NCBI GenBank assembly: GCA_964398985.1
Contig: CAYNOS010000049.1
Span: forward strand, 1-15,456
Origin: CAYMRL01 sp964398985
Lineage (GTDB): Bacteria; Deinococcota; Deinococci; Deinococcales; Trueperaceae
Direction of reading: 5' to 3'
DNA: 15,456 nucleotides
Below the pieces are notes generated by a model that saw only the letters and a program-made list of their open reading frames with translations, ran no database searches and had not been told where the DNA came from. Made by a program: the position numbers and the translations under genes. Shown here one piece after another: positions 7,302-13,885 of the stretch (position 1 is the stretch's first letter; each line of letters begins with the position of its first letter).

Positions 7302-8120
7302 TCACAGTTGGCCGCGTCGCAGGTCGGCGAGGTAGTTGATCATCATCACCGACGAGATCTCGCCGACGTGAGTGAGCACGTGCTTGCCCTGGGCGTCGAA
7401 GAACAGGGTGGTCGGCAGGCCGACGCTGCCGAACGTGTCGGCCAGGCGGCCGCGAGTATCGAGCAGAACGCCCGTCAGCTCGAAGCCCTGTTGCTCGAGG
7501 TAACTGGTGACGGTCGCGCGCGGTTCCGCCTGGTCCGCGAACACGAAGTGTACGTCGGGGTAGGTGCGCGCCGCGGCGGCCATCATCGGCAGCTCCCGCC
7601 GGCACGGCAGGCACCAGGTGGCCCAGAGATTCAGCACCACGGGTTGTCCCCGCAGAGATGCGAGGTCCAACTCTCCCCCCTCCAGGCGCTCCAGCGTGAG
7701 TTGCGGCAGCGTCTGTACCTGCGTCTCCGCCGGGCTCAGCAACGCCGGCACCAGCAGCCACACCGCCAGGGCGGCCGCGGCGGGTGCCGCGGCCGCCCGG
7801 AGCCGGGCCGCGTCACGGCGCAGCGCCAGGAACGCGACCACGGCGCCGGCGGCGATGCCCCACCAAGGCGAGAACCCGCCTTGCCAGAACTGTAGGACGG
7901 CCAGCGGCTGTTGCGCGAACAGCGCCAGGTTCTCGATGACGTAGCCTAGGCGCGAGCCGATCAGCACCGCGATCGCCGCGCTCCACGCCCAGTTGGCATC
8001 CGAGCCGTCGCGGCGACGGCGCGCCAGCAACTCGGCGCCGAGGATCAGCACCACCAGCCCGATGGCAGCGAAAGCGCGTGGTGCGCTCAATACCACCGGC
8101 CCCAGCTGGAATGCGCTCAC
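7302..8120 (-). CDS. Lgt-like membrane domain fused to TlpA-type thioredoxin
   Basis: 272 residues, GTG start. Residues 1-125 are a membrane domain of about four helices that resembles the first half of prolipoprotein diacylglyceryl transferase (GSRLGYVIEN at 55-64, then PLAVLQFWQGG at 72-82). The essential Lgt histidine motif (HGG) is replaced by SPWWG, and the second half of Lgt is missing, so lipid transfer is not expected. Residues 136-272 form a TlpA/ResA-like thioredoxin domain exported by this anchor: WCLPC active site (Cys170, Cys173) and the cis-Pro segment VGLPTT. It should reduce disulfides in the cell envelope, for instance in haem, CuA or copper-chaperone cysteines. It is divergent from the copper ATPase, which supports a link to metalloenzyme maturation. 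Fusions of this sort occur in other bacteria. Confidence 0.85.
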   Translation of the reverse strand: MSAFQLGPVVLSAPRAFAAIGLVVLILGAELLARRRRDGSDANWAWSAAIAVLIGSRLGYVIENLALFAQQPLAVLQFWQGGFSPWWGIAAGAVVAFLALRRDAARLRAAAAPAAAALAVWLLVPALLSPAETQVQTLPQLTLERLEGGELDLASLRGQPVVLNLWATWCLPCRRELPMMAAAARTYPDVHFVFADQAEPRATVTSYLEQQGFELTGVLLDTRGRLADTFGSVGLPTTLFFDAQGKHVLTHVGEISSVMMINYLADLRRGQL

Positions 8121-8132
8121 GCGTCGAGCATA
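8121..8132 (-). promoter_or_regulatory. Leaderless-type promoter for the TlpA fusion gene
   Basis: On the minus strand TATGCT (8132-8127) is followed by 6 bases (CGACGC) and then the GTG start at 8120. No ribosome-binding site and no clear -35 are visible. The hexamer and its spacing match other gene starts in this window. Confidence 0.5.
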
Positions 8133-8220
8133 CCGTCTGGGAGGGCGCGTTCCGTGGGCCGGTTGTCCTGTCCCTGGAGGGGAACGTGCTCTCAGGCAGG
8201 ATCTGAAAGACGGTCGCGTC

Positions 8221-8226
8221 TAGACT
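8221..8226 (+). promoter_or_regulatory. -10 hexamer upstream of the copper ATPase
   Basis: TAGACT lies 7 bases before an ATG (8234) and 27 bases before GTG 8254. No convincing -35 is present. Transcription from it would begin about 8232-8234, which excludes GTG 8227 as the ATPase start on this transcript. Confidence 0.45.
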
Positions 8227-8233
8227 GTGACGC

Positions 8234-8257
8234 ATGTTCGTAGGGGCTCGGACGTGA
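8234..8257 (+). CDS. Possible 7-codon leader peptide (MFVGART) coupled to copB
   Basis: A short frame ATG-TTC-GTA-GGG-GCT-CGG-ACG-TGA starts 7 bases after the TAGACT hexamer, the spacing of leaderless genes here. It ends in a GTGA overlap with the preferred ATPase start. AGGGG inside it (8242-8246) can serve as ribosome site for GTG 8254. If translated it would couple or tune ATPase synthesis. It has no Cys or His that would suggest metal sensing. A short frame like this can arise by chance. Confidence 0.3.
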   Translation: MFVGART

Positions 8258-10317
8258 GCAGCCAGGGTCACGACCACTCCGGCCATGGCCAAGGCGACCG
8301 GAACGCCGAGCATCACCAACCCGTGCGGCACACGGCGCCAGCCCAGCGCGACGGGCACCACGACCACTCCCACCACTCCCCTGCGACGTTCAGGGACCGC
8401 TTCTGGCTGAGCCTCGTCCTGACGGCTCCGGTCCTCTACTTCAGCAAGCAGATCCAGGCCTGGCTGGGATACCAGGCCGTGTCGTTCCCGGGCAGCGAGT
8501 GGGTCAACCCGGTTCTCGGGACGATCCTGTTCTTCTACGCCGGGCTGGTCTTCCTGCGCGGGGCGGTGCAAGAACTGCGCTCACGTCGGCCCGGCATGAT
8601 GACCCTCGTCAGCCTCGCGATCACGGTCGCTTACGGCTACAGCATGGCGGTGGCGTTCGGGGCCCCGGGCATGTCGTTCTTCTGGGAACTCGCCACGCTG
8701 CTGGCGATCATGCTGCTCGGCCACTGGCTCGAGTTGAAGAGCGTCGCCGGCGCCTCCCGGGCGCTCGACGAGCTCACCAAGCTGCTGCCGAGCGTCGCGC
8801 ACCGCCTCCTCGCTGACGGCCGAATCGAGGACGTGTCGGTCGTCGCGCTGCGCCTTGGCGACCTCATCCTGGTGCGGCCCGGCGAGCAGGTGCCCGCGGA
8901 CGGCGTGGTGACCGGCGGCGCCAGCACCGTCAACGAGGCGTTCCTCACCGGCGAGTCGCGGCCGGTGCCCAAGGAGGCGGGGTCCGAGGTGGTGGCCGCC
9001 AGCGTCAACCGCGAAGGCGCGTTGACCGTGCAAGTGACCCGCACCGGCGACGACACCACGCTGTCGCAGGTCCAGCGGCTGGTGCGCGAAGGCCAGCAGT
9101 CGCGCAGCCGCTTCCAGGCGCTCGCCGACCGCGCGGCCGGCTGGCTGTTCTACATCGCGATCGTCGCGGCCGCCCTGACCTTCGTCGCGTGGTGGCTGGC
9201 GGAACCCGATCCCCAGGCGGCGATCACGCGCACCGTGGCGGTGCTGGTGATCGCCTGCCCGCACGCTCTGGGACTCGCAATACCGCTGGTGATCGTCAAC
9301 GCGACCGCGTTGAGTGCCGGCACCGGCATCCTGGTGCGCAACCGCGAAGCGTTCGAGCGCGCCAAGGACATCCGCACGGTGGCGTTCGACAAGACCGGCA
9401 CGCTAACGGAGGGGATCTTCGGCGTCAGGGGGGTCTACGTCGCCGGCGTCACCGAGGCCGAAGCGCTCAGGATCGCTGCCGCCCTCGAGCTGCGCAGCGA
9501 GCATCCGTTGGGCCAGACCATCGTCGAGCACGCCGCGGCCGTCGGCGTGCCGCGCGCCGACTCTACGGCGTTCGAGATCGAGGCCGGCAAGGGCGTGCGC
9601 GGCGAGGTCGACGGCGTGGCGTACGCGGTTGGCCGCCCGGAGTGGGCGGGCGAGCTCGGGCTGCCGTACCCGCCCGCACTGGCGAACGCGCTCGCAGAGG
9701 CGGAGGGGCGCGGCGAGAGCGTGATCGCACTGCTGCGCGCTGACCGTCCCCTGGCGCTGTTCTCGCTCAGCGACCGCGTCCGGGAGAGCGCCAAGACCGC
9801 CGTCAGCGGCCTTAGAGCGATGGGCGTGAGCCCGGTGATGATCACCGGCGACTCCGAGGCGGTGGCCAAGACGGTCGCCGAGGAGCTCGGCATCGAGCGC
9901 TACCACGCCCGCGTGCTGCCGAAGGACAAAGCCTCGATGGCTCGCGAGCTGCGCCGCGATGGACCGGTGGCGTTCGTCGGTGACGGCATCAACGATGCTC
10001 CCGCGCTGCTCGAGGCGGACCTCGGCATCGCGATCGGCGCCGGCACCAACGTAGCGATCGAGTCGGCGGACCTGGTGCTCGTCGACGACGACCCGCGCGA
10101 CGTGCTGGCGGCCCTCAAGCTCTCGCGCGCGACCTACTCGAAGATGGTCCAGAACCTGCTGTGGGCGACCGGCTACAACGTCCTCGCGATTCCCCTCGCC
10201 GCCGGCGCGCTCGCCTGGGCGGGGGTGCTGCTGTCACCGGCCGTCGGCGCGTTGCTGATGAGCCTCTCGACGATCGTGGTGGCAGTCAACGCGATGACGC
10301 TCAGGCGCGTCGCCTGA
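8254..10317 (+). CDS. copB: CopB-type P1B-3 copper-transporting ATPase
   Basis: 687 residues from GTG 8254 (AGGGG 8 bases upstream); an in-frame GTG at 8227 would give 696 but lies directly against the -10 hexamer. The first 45 residues carry 11 histidines (GHDHSGH, EHH, GHHDHSHH) in place of a CxxC metal-binding domain. Motifs: GEQVPADG and LTGES actuator, CPH in the sixth membrane helix (Cys335), DKTGTLTEG with phosphorylated Asp379, SEHPLG, and GDGINDAP. The seventh and eighth helices carry YN and MSLSTIVVAVNA. CPH plus a His-rich tail define the P1B-3 (CopB) group, which exports copper from the cytoplasm, probably as Cu(II) or Cu(I). Divergent from the TlpA fusion and 2 kb from the nos cluster, it could protect the cell or feed envelope copper enzymes. 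Confidence 0.93.
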   Translation: MSSQGHDHSGHGQGDRNAEHHQPVRHTAPAQRDGHHDHSHHSPATFRDRFWLSLVLTAPVLYFSKQIQAWLGYQAVSFPGSEWVNPVLGTILFFYAGLVFLRGAVQELRSRRPGMMTLVSLAITVAYGYSMAVAFGAPGMSFFWELATLLAIMLLGHWLELKSVAGASRALDELTKLLPSVAHRLLADGRIEDVSVVALRLGDLILVRPGEQVPADGVVTGGASTVNEAFLTGESRPVPKEAGSEVVAASVNREGALTVQVTRTGDDTTLSQVQRLVREGQQSRSRFQALADRAAGWLFYIAIVAAALTFVAWWLAEPDPQAAITRTVAVLVIACPHALGLAIPLVIVNATALSAGTGILVRNREAFERAKDIRTVAFDKTGTLTEGIFGVRGVYVAGVTEAEALRIAAALELRSEHPLGQTIVEHAAAVGVPRADSTAFEIEAGKGVRGEVDGVAYAVGRPEWAGELGLPYPPALANALAEAEGRGESVIALLRADRPLALFSLSDRVRESAKTAVSGLRAMGVSPVMITGDSEAVAKTVAEELGIERYHARVLPKDKASMARELRRDGPVAFVGDGINDAPALLEADLGIAIGAGTNVAIESADLVLVDDDPRDVLAALKLSRATYSKMVQNLLWATGYNVLAIPLAAGALAWAGVLLSPAVGALLMSLSTIVVAVNAMTLRRVA

Positions 10318-10356
10318 AACTCACGAGTCTCGAAGCGGCTTTTCACGCCGCCTCCC

Positions 10357-10362
10357 TATGCT
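10357..10362 (+). promoter_or_regulatory. Possible -10 hexamer for the DUF892 gene
   Basis: TATGCT, identical to the hexamers before the TlpA fusion and TetR genes, lies 50 bases before the ATG at 10413. No good -35 is visible at 16-18 bases. Unlike those two genes, this one also has a Shine-Dalgarno site, so its transcript would carry a roughly 44-base leader. Confidence 0.35.
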
Positions 10363-10412
10363 GCCCGGACACGGTGTGAGACCACCGTAGACCAGCAGCA
10401 CCGGGAGGCAAT

Positions 10413-10910
10413 ATGCAGCTCACAAACATGGACGAAGTGTTCAGGCACGAACTCAAGGATCTCTACAGCGCCGAGAAGCAGTTGGTGGACGCTCTCCCCA
10501 AGATGGCCAAGGCGGCCTCCAGCGCCAAGCTCAGGCAGGCGATGGAGAAGCACCTCGAGATCACCAAGGAGCAGCTCGAGCGGGTCAAGGAGGCGGGCAA
10601 GAGCCTCAAGGTCACCGTCACCGGCCACACCTGCGAGGGCATGAAGGGCCTCATCAAGGAGGGCGAGTCGATCATCGAAGAGGGCAAGAAGGGCGAAGCG
10701 CTCGACGCGGCGCTGATCGGCGCCGCGCAACGAGTCGAACACTACGAGATAGCCGCCTACGGCACGGCAATCGCCCACGCCGAGGAGCTCGGCCACTCCG
10801 AGGTCGTCAAGATGCTCAGAAAGACCCTCGCCGAGGAGAGCAGGGCCAACGAGGAACTCACCAAGATCGCCGAGAGCGGCGTGAACGAGCGGGCCGCCGC
10901 GGCGGCCTGA
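10413..10910 (+). CDS. DUF892 (YciE/YciF-like) ferritin-like stress protein
   Basis: 165 residues; GGGAGG at 10403-10408 sits close to the ATG. The protein is all helical, with the DUF892 hallmarks: ELKDLYSAEKQLVDALPKMAKAA near 13-35, HLEITKEQLERV near 47-58, TCEGMKGLIKEGE near 72-84, DAALIGAAQRVEHYEIAAYGTAIAHAEELG near 98-127, and TLAEESRANEELT near 138-150. The conserved Glu/His residues (Glu and His of EHYEIA, paired EE near 141) would form a di-metal site in a four-helix bundle. Members are induced by osmotic, desiccation or oxidative stress in several bacteria, but their reaction is not established. The Ala-rich tail is unstructured. The gene converges on the next one, leaving 47 bp with no strong terminator. 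Confidence 0.92.
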   Translation: MQLTNMDEVFRHELKDLYSAEKQLVDALPKMAKAASSAKLRQAMEKHLEITKEQLERVKEAGKSLKVTVTGHTCEGMKGLIKEGESIIEEGKKGEALDAALIGAAQRVEHYEIAAYGTAIAHAEELGHSEVVKMLRKTLAEESRANEELTKIAESGVNERAAAAA

Positions 10911-10957
10911 ACCGCTGACGACCGGCGAACGGGCCTGGCGGTCGCGCGCGCTCCGGT

Positions 10958-12121
10958 CTACCAGCGCGTGATGCCGGCCAACCCCCCGAACTCCGCTCTC
11001 AAGCGGTCCTCGTTGTCGCCGGTCACGAACTCGAGCACCGCACCCGAGCCCGTTACCAGGTCGGGGAGGACCTCAAGCAGGGTCACCTCCTCGACCTCTT
11101 CGTCCGGGCTCAGGGCCTGCGCCTCTGCCAATCCTGCGGATACGCGACCGCCCTCCGCGCGGTAGACGGCGAGGTCGAGCGTCCACGGCACCACCAGCGT
11201 GTGCACCCGGTGTTCCTGCAGCACCGTGAGCGTGTCCTGCACGCCCCTGACTCCCGACTCGGCGATCCGGTCCAGTAACGTCTTCTCGTGTTCGGCTTCG
11301 GCGCTGGCCATCAGGTCGCTCACCAGCGGCAGCCACTCGTGTGGAGGCGCGTCGGGGTCGGATGGCGGCGACACCGAGCCGACCACCCGGTTCTCCATCG
11401 CCTTGCTCAGCACGCCCTGGAACTCCGCGACCGCACTTGGCAGCCCGATCAGGATGATCCTGTCGACCCCCTCGGCGTTGACGACTGCCTCCACCTCCGG
11501 CAACAGCGAGCGGTAGTGCCTGGCGGTGGCTTCCTCCATGCGCGCGCGGAACTTGTCGACGTCGGCGCCTCCACGCGGCGCCACGCCCGCGCCAAACGCC
11601 GGGCTGCGCCTGGCGTTGCGGTAGCGCCGCCAGTCTTCGGTGTCGACCTCGCGGACGTAGTCCTCGAGCTCTTGGATCTGCCCGAGGAACGCCTCGAACA
11701 CCCGCACACGGTCGCTGCTGACGTAGATCAACGCGTAGCGCTCTTTCTGGTCTAGGGCGAACAGCAGCGGCGCGATCAGCGGCTTGCCCCAGCTGGCGAG
11801 GGCCCCGTCGGAGAGACCGAGGAACGGCAGCCGCGTCTGCAGGTAGTAGGCGTTGAACAACTCGTCGATGTCCTCGCCTGCGAACACGACGAGGCTACGG
11901 CCTTCCGGGATCACGTACTCCTGAGAGAGCTTGGTGGTCACCTTCTCGATGTAGCCGTTGTTGAGACCGGCCCCGCGCATCGCCTCGGCGGCGCGCAACA
12001 CGAAGGCCTTGCGCACGTTGTCCGGATTGGCGGGATCGACGTCGAGGTATAGGGAGAGGACCGGGCCGGCGTGCGGCTCGACCTGCTCGAGCAGAGCGCG
12101 TCTGACGTTGATGCCGATCAC
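10958..12121 (-). CDS. eRF1/Vms1-like release-factor homologue (VLRF1/baeRF family)
   Basis: 387 residues, GTG start with GGAGG about 8 bases upstream on the minus strand. The middle part (LPFLGLSDG..., PLIAPLLFALDQKERYALIYVSSDRVRVFEAFLGQIQEL, about 100-150) matches the eRF1 domain-2 (VLRF1) pattern of bacterial and archaeal baeRF proteins. The C-terminal third (LLDRIAESGVRGVQDTLTVLQEHRVHTLVVPWTLDLAVYR) looks like the Pelota/eRF1 L7Ae-like domain 3. The N-terminus (VLSLYLDVDPANPDNVRKAF) is also typical of the group. A classical NIKS stop-codon domain and a GGQ loop are not obvious, so it probably acts on stalled or dormant ribosomes or peptidyl-tRNA rather than in normal termination. Family assignment comes from pattern recall, not a search. 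Function in bacteria is poorly known. Confidence 0.72.
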   Translation of the reverse strand: MIGINVRRALLEQVEPHAGPVLSLYLDVDPANPDNVRKAFVLRAAEAMRGAGLNNGYIEKVTTKLSQEYVIPEGRSLVVFAGEDIDELFNAYYLQTRLPFLGLSDGALASWGKPLIAPLLFALDQKERYALIYVSSDRVRVFEAFLGQIQELEDYVREVDTEDWRRYRNARRSPAFGAGVAPRGGADVDKFRARMEEATARHYRSLLPEVEAVVNAEGVDRIILIGLPSAVAEFQGVLSKAMENRVVGSVSPPSDPDAPPHEWLPLVSDLMASAEAEHEKTLLDRIAESGVRGVQDTLTVLQEHRVHTLVVPWTLDLAVYRAEGGRVSAGLAEAQALSPDEEVEEVTLLEVLPDLVTGSGAVLEFVTGDNEDRLRAEFGGLAGITRW

Positions 12122-12186
12122 AGTTGCACCTCCAGCAGAAGAAACGTCCCTCGTATCGAGGTTAGCTCTCTGTGGGCACAGGCGCC

Positions 12187-13431
12187 CTAACGGCCGCTAC
12201 GCGGCGCGACGGACCGCCACAAGAACCGGAAGACGAACCCCGCAGCCAGGGTCGCCGAACCCGTGAGTATGGTCGCTCCGTCCAGCGAGAACGCCAGCAG
12301 GGCGCAGGCGAAAAGCCCAACGTAGGCGACGAAGTCCGGATAGCGCTTGGCCGCGCTCGGCATCCTGAGCGCTGCCAGGTTGGCGATCGCGTAGTAGACG
12401 AGGATCGTGAAGGCGGCCGCGGCGGCCACGCCATGCAGTGTGCCAGTGGCAGCTATGGCGGCCGCCACCGCACCCACCAGCAGAACGGCTCTGTCAGGGA
12501 CCCCGCGGCGCGGGTGGATGCGCTCGAGGGCTGCGGGCAGGTCGCCGCGCCTGGCCATCGCGAACACCATGCGCGAGAGCCCGAGCACTTGCGAGAGGAT
12601 CACGCCGAGCATCGCGGCCAGTGCGCCCACCGTGACGACCGCCGGCAACCAGGCGTGCGCGCTCGCCTCCGCCGCTTGTCTCAAAGGGGCGGTGGTGGCA
12701 GCCATACCCGCTGCGCCGACGGCGCCGACCGCGACCAGCGCCACCGCCGAGTAGAGCAGCACGGCGCCGACGATCGTGATCACGACCGCCCGCGGAATCG
12801 TCGTCCGCGGCGAGCGCACCTCCTCGCCCAGGGTCGCGATCCGCGCGTAGCCGGTGTAGGCGAAGAACAGCACAGCCGCCGCCTCGAGCACCCCGCGCAT
12901 GCCCCGTGGCGCGAACGGTTGCAGGTTGGCCGTCGAGAACGCGCCCGCCGTCAACGCCACGAACAGCAGCAGCGACCCGATCGAGACCACGATGATCGCC
13001 AGGTTGGTGCGGCTGGAGCGGCGCACCCCGAAGTAGTTGAGGGCGGTGAAGGCGGCGATGGCCGTCACGGCCACGATGCGCGGCTCGAGCCCGGGCAGCA
13101 GCACGGCGAGGTAGCCGGATAACCCGAGGGCCACCGTGCCGGCAGCGGCCGACTTGCTGGCGAGGAACATCCAGCCCGCCGCGAAGCCCGCGGCAGGCGT
13201 TAGCACGCGGTAACCGTACTCGTAGGTGCCGCCCGCCTGGGGGTACTCGGCGGCGAGCTGCGCTGACGAGAGCGCGTTGGCGGTCGCCGCCAACGCGGCG
13301 ATCAGCAGGCCGACGAGAAAGGCCGGTCCCGCGATGCCGGCGGCCACGCCCGAGACGACGAAGATGCCGGCCCCGACGATGGCACCAAGGCCGATGCCGA
13401 CGGCGTCGAGGAGCCCTAGGTCGCGGCGCAT
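12187..13431 (-). CDS. APC-family amino-acid permease
   Basis: 414 residues with about twelve hydrophobic helices, a secondary transporter of the amino acid-polyamine-organocation superfamily in the inner membrane. The helix 1 motif GIGLGAIVGAGIF (12-24) is the substrate-binding glycine stretch. AEYPQAGGTYEYGYRVL follows helix 2 and FFAYTGYARIATLGEEVRSPRTTIPRA is the helix 6 region; both are hallmarks. MARRGDLPAALERIHPRRGVPDRAV is the cytoplasmic loop common to the family. The substrate cannot be read from sequence. It is shorter at the C-terminus than many eukaryotic-type CATs. ATG 13431 fits both the helix 1 position and a start-proximal -10 hexamer. It lies 65 bp upstream of the eRF1-like gene on the same strand, with no functional link apparent. 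Confidence 0.92.
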   Translation of the reverse strand: MRRDLGLLDAVGIGLGAIVGAGIFVVSGVAAGIAGPAFLVGLLIAALAATANALSSAQLAAEYPQAGGTYEYGYRVLTPAAGFAAGWMFLASKSAAAGTVALGLSGYLAVLLPGLEPRIVAVTAIAAFTALNYFGVRRSSRTNLAIIVVSIGSLLLFVALTAGAFSTANLQPFAPRGMRGVLEAAAVLFFAYTGYARIATLGEEVRSPRTTIPRAVVITIVGAVLLYSAVALVAVGAVGAAGMAATTAPLRQAAEASAHAWLPAVVTVGALAAMLGVILSQVLGLSRMVFAMARRGDLPAALERIHPRRGVPDRAVLLVGAVAAAIAATGTLHGVAAAAAFTILVYYAIANLAALRMPSAAKRYPDFVAYVGLFACALLAFSLDGATILTGSATLAAGFVFRFLWRSVAPRSGR

Positions 13432-13443
13432 GCGGCGAGCGTA
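13432..13443 (-). promoter_or_regulatory. Leaderless-type promoter for the APC permease
   Basis: On the minus strand TACGCT (13443-13438) is followed by CGCCGC and the ATG at 13431, the same 6-base spacing as at the TlpA fusion and dehydrogenase genes. No ribosome-binding site is present. It lies between the VOC stop and the permease start. Confidence 0.5.
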
Positions 13444-13470
13444 CCGCCTGGGCGGCGTCGACCGCCGGAG

Positions 13471-13815
13471 CTAGCCTCCGGCGCTGGTGTCCAGCACGTG
13501 GACGCGGTTGCCGGAGTCGTCCTCGAACGCCACGTAGCGGCCGGGCGGGATGTCGTAGGGCTCGGTGACGAAGTTGAGCTTGCCGTGGTTGGCCGTATAG
13601 AACGCGTCGACGTCGTCAACACGGAAGAACGGCCCCGGCTTGGTCCCCGCCGGCGTGTCCTGGTCGATCATCAACACGACCTCGGTGCCCGGCAGGGCCA
13701 GCCCGACGGTGAGGTCTCCCTCGCGCCAACTCTCCTCGAACCCGAGCGTGTCGCGGTACAGGGTCAGGGCTGTCTTGATGTCCTTCACCGGCAGATACAT
13801 GAAGGCCAGCTGCAT
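13471..13815 (-). CDS. VOC-superfamily protein (glyoxalase/bleomycin-resistance fold)
   Basis: 114 residues, one VOC domain of paired beta-alpha-beta-beta-beta units. MQLAFMYLPVKDIKTALTLYRDTLGFEE is the typical opening, GPFFRVDDVDAFYTANHGK starts the second module, and GRYVAFEDDSGNRVHVLD closes it, with Glu and Asp near 101-103 in the usual metal-ligand region. Such small proteins dimerise and act as lyases, dioxygenases or drug-sequestering proteins; the substrate is unknown. AAGGAGGAA lies 7-9 bases before ATG on the minus strand. A near-consensus promoter with an embedded palindrome precedes it, so it is probably repressed by the divergent TetR regulator. Confidence 0.88.
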   Translation of the reverse strand: MQLAFMYLPVKDIKTALTLYRDTLGFEESWREGDLTVGLALPGTEVVLMIDQDTPAGTKPGPFFRVDDVDAFYTANHGKLNFVTEPYDIPPGRYVAFEDDSGNRVHVLDTSAGG

Positions 13816-13840
13816 GGCGTTCCTCCTTGGCTAGGCCGTG

Positions 13841-13869
13841 AGAATAAACGGTTTACGGTTTCGTGTCAA
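13841..13869 (-). promoter_or_regulatory. Near-consensus sigma-70 promoter of the VOC gene
   Basis: On the minus strand TTGACA (13869-13864) and TATTCT (13846-13841) are separated by exactly 17 bases. This is the best promoter in the window: perfect -35 and four of six at -10. It lies 25 bases before the ATG, with a Shine-Dalgarno between, and the spacer holds a palindrome. Confidence 0.75.
13845..13855. promoter_or_regulatory. Palindromic operator candidate, TAAAC-g-GTTTA
   Basis: An 11-bp perfect palindrome (5+1+5) covers the last bases of the VOC -10/spacer and the start of the proposed TetR -35. A tandem ACGGTTT repeat (13848-13861) overlaps it. Its place between divergent promoters next to a TetR gene is typical of an autoregulated operator. 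The palindrome is seen; binding is inferred. Confidence 0.55.
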
Positions 13870-13880
13870 TTAGTTATGCT
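13852..13880 (+). promoter_or_regulatory. Promoter of the TetR regulator, start-proximal
   Basis: TTTACG (13852-13857) and TATGCT (13875-13880) are 17 bases apart, and GTG 13886 follows after only 5 bases, so the transcript would be leaderless. It overlaps the divergent VOC promoter almost entirely. Confidence 0.5.
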
Positions 13881-13885
13881 AGGTC

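Noticed and set aside
6407..7339. 310-codon plus-strand frame overlapping the dehydrogenase
   Set aside because: Arg/Gly/His-rich low-complexity product in the +2 frame of a well-supported SDR gene.
8227..8253. GTG 8227 as start of the copper ATPase
   Set aside because: It directly abuts the TAGACT hexamer, so the transcript would start downstream of it; GTG 8254 has AGGGG at good spacing.
10919..10944. CGACCG...CGGTCG hairpin between the convergent DUF892 and release-factor-like genes
   Set aside because: Only 6 bp with a 14-base loop and no T-tract; within chance for this base composition.
12149..12161. CCTCG-TAT-CGAGG small palindrome upstream of the release-factor-like gene
   Set aside because: Five-base arms, no neighbouring regulator, no second copy seen.
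12172..13122. 316-codon plus-strand frame opposite the APC permease
   Set aside because: Arg/His/Gly-rich antisense shadow; the permease on the minus strand has clear membrane helices and family motifs.
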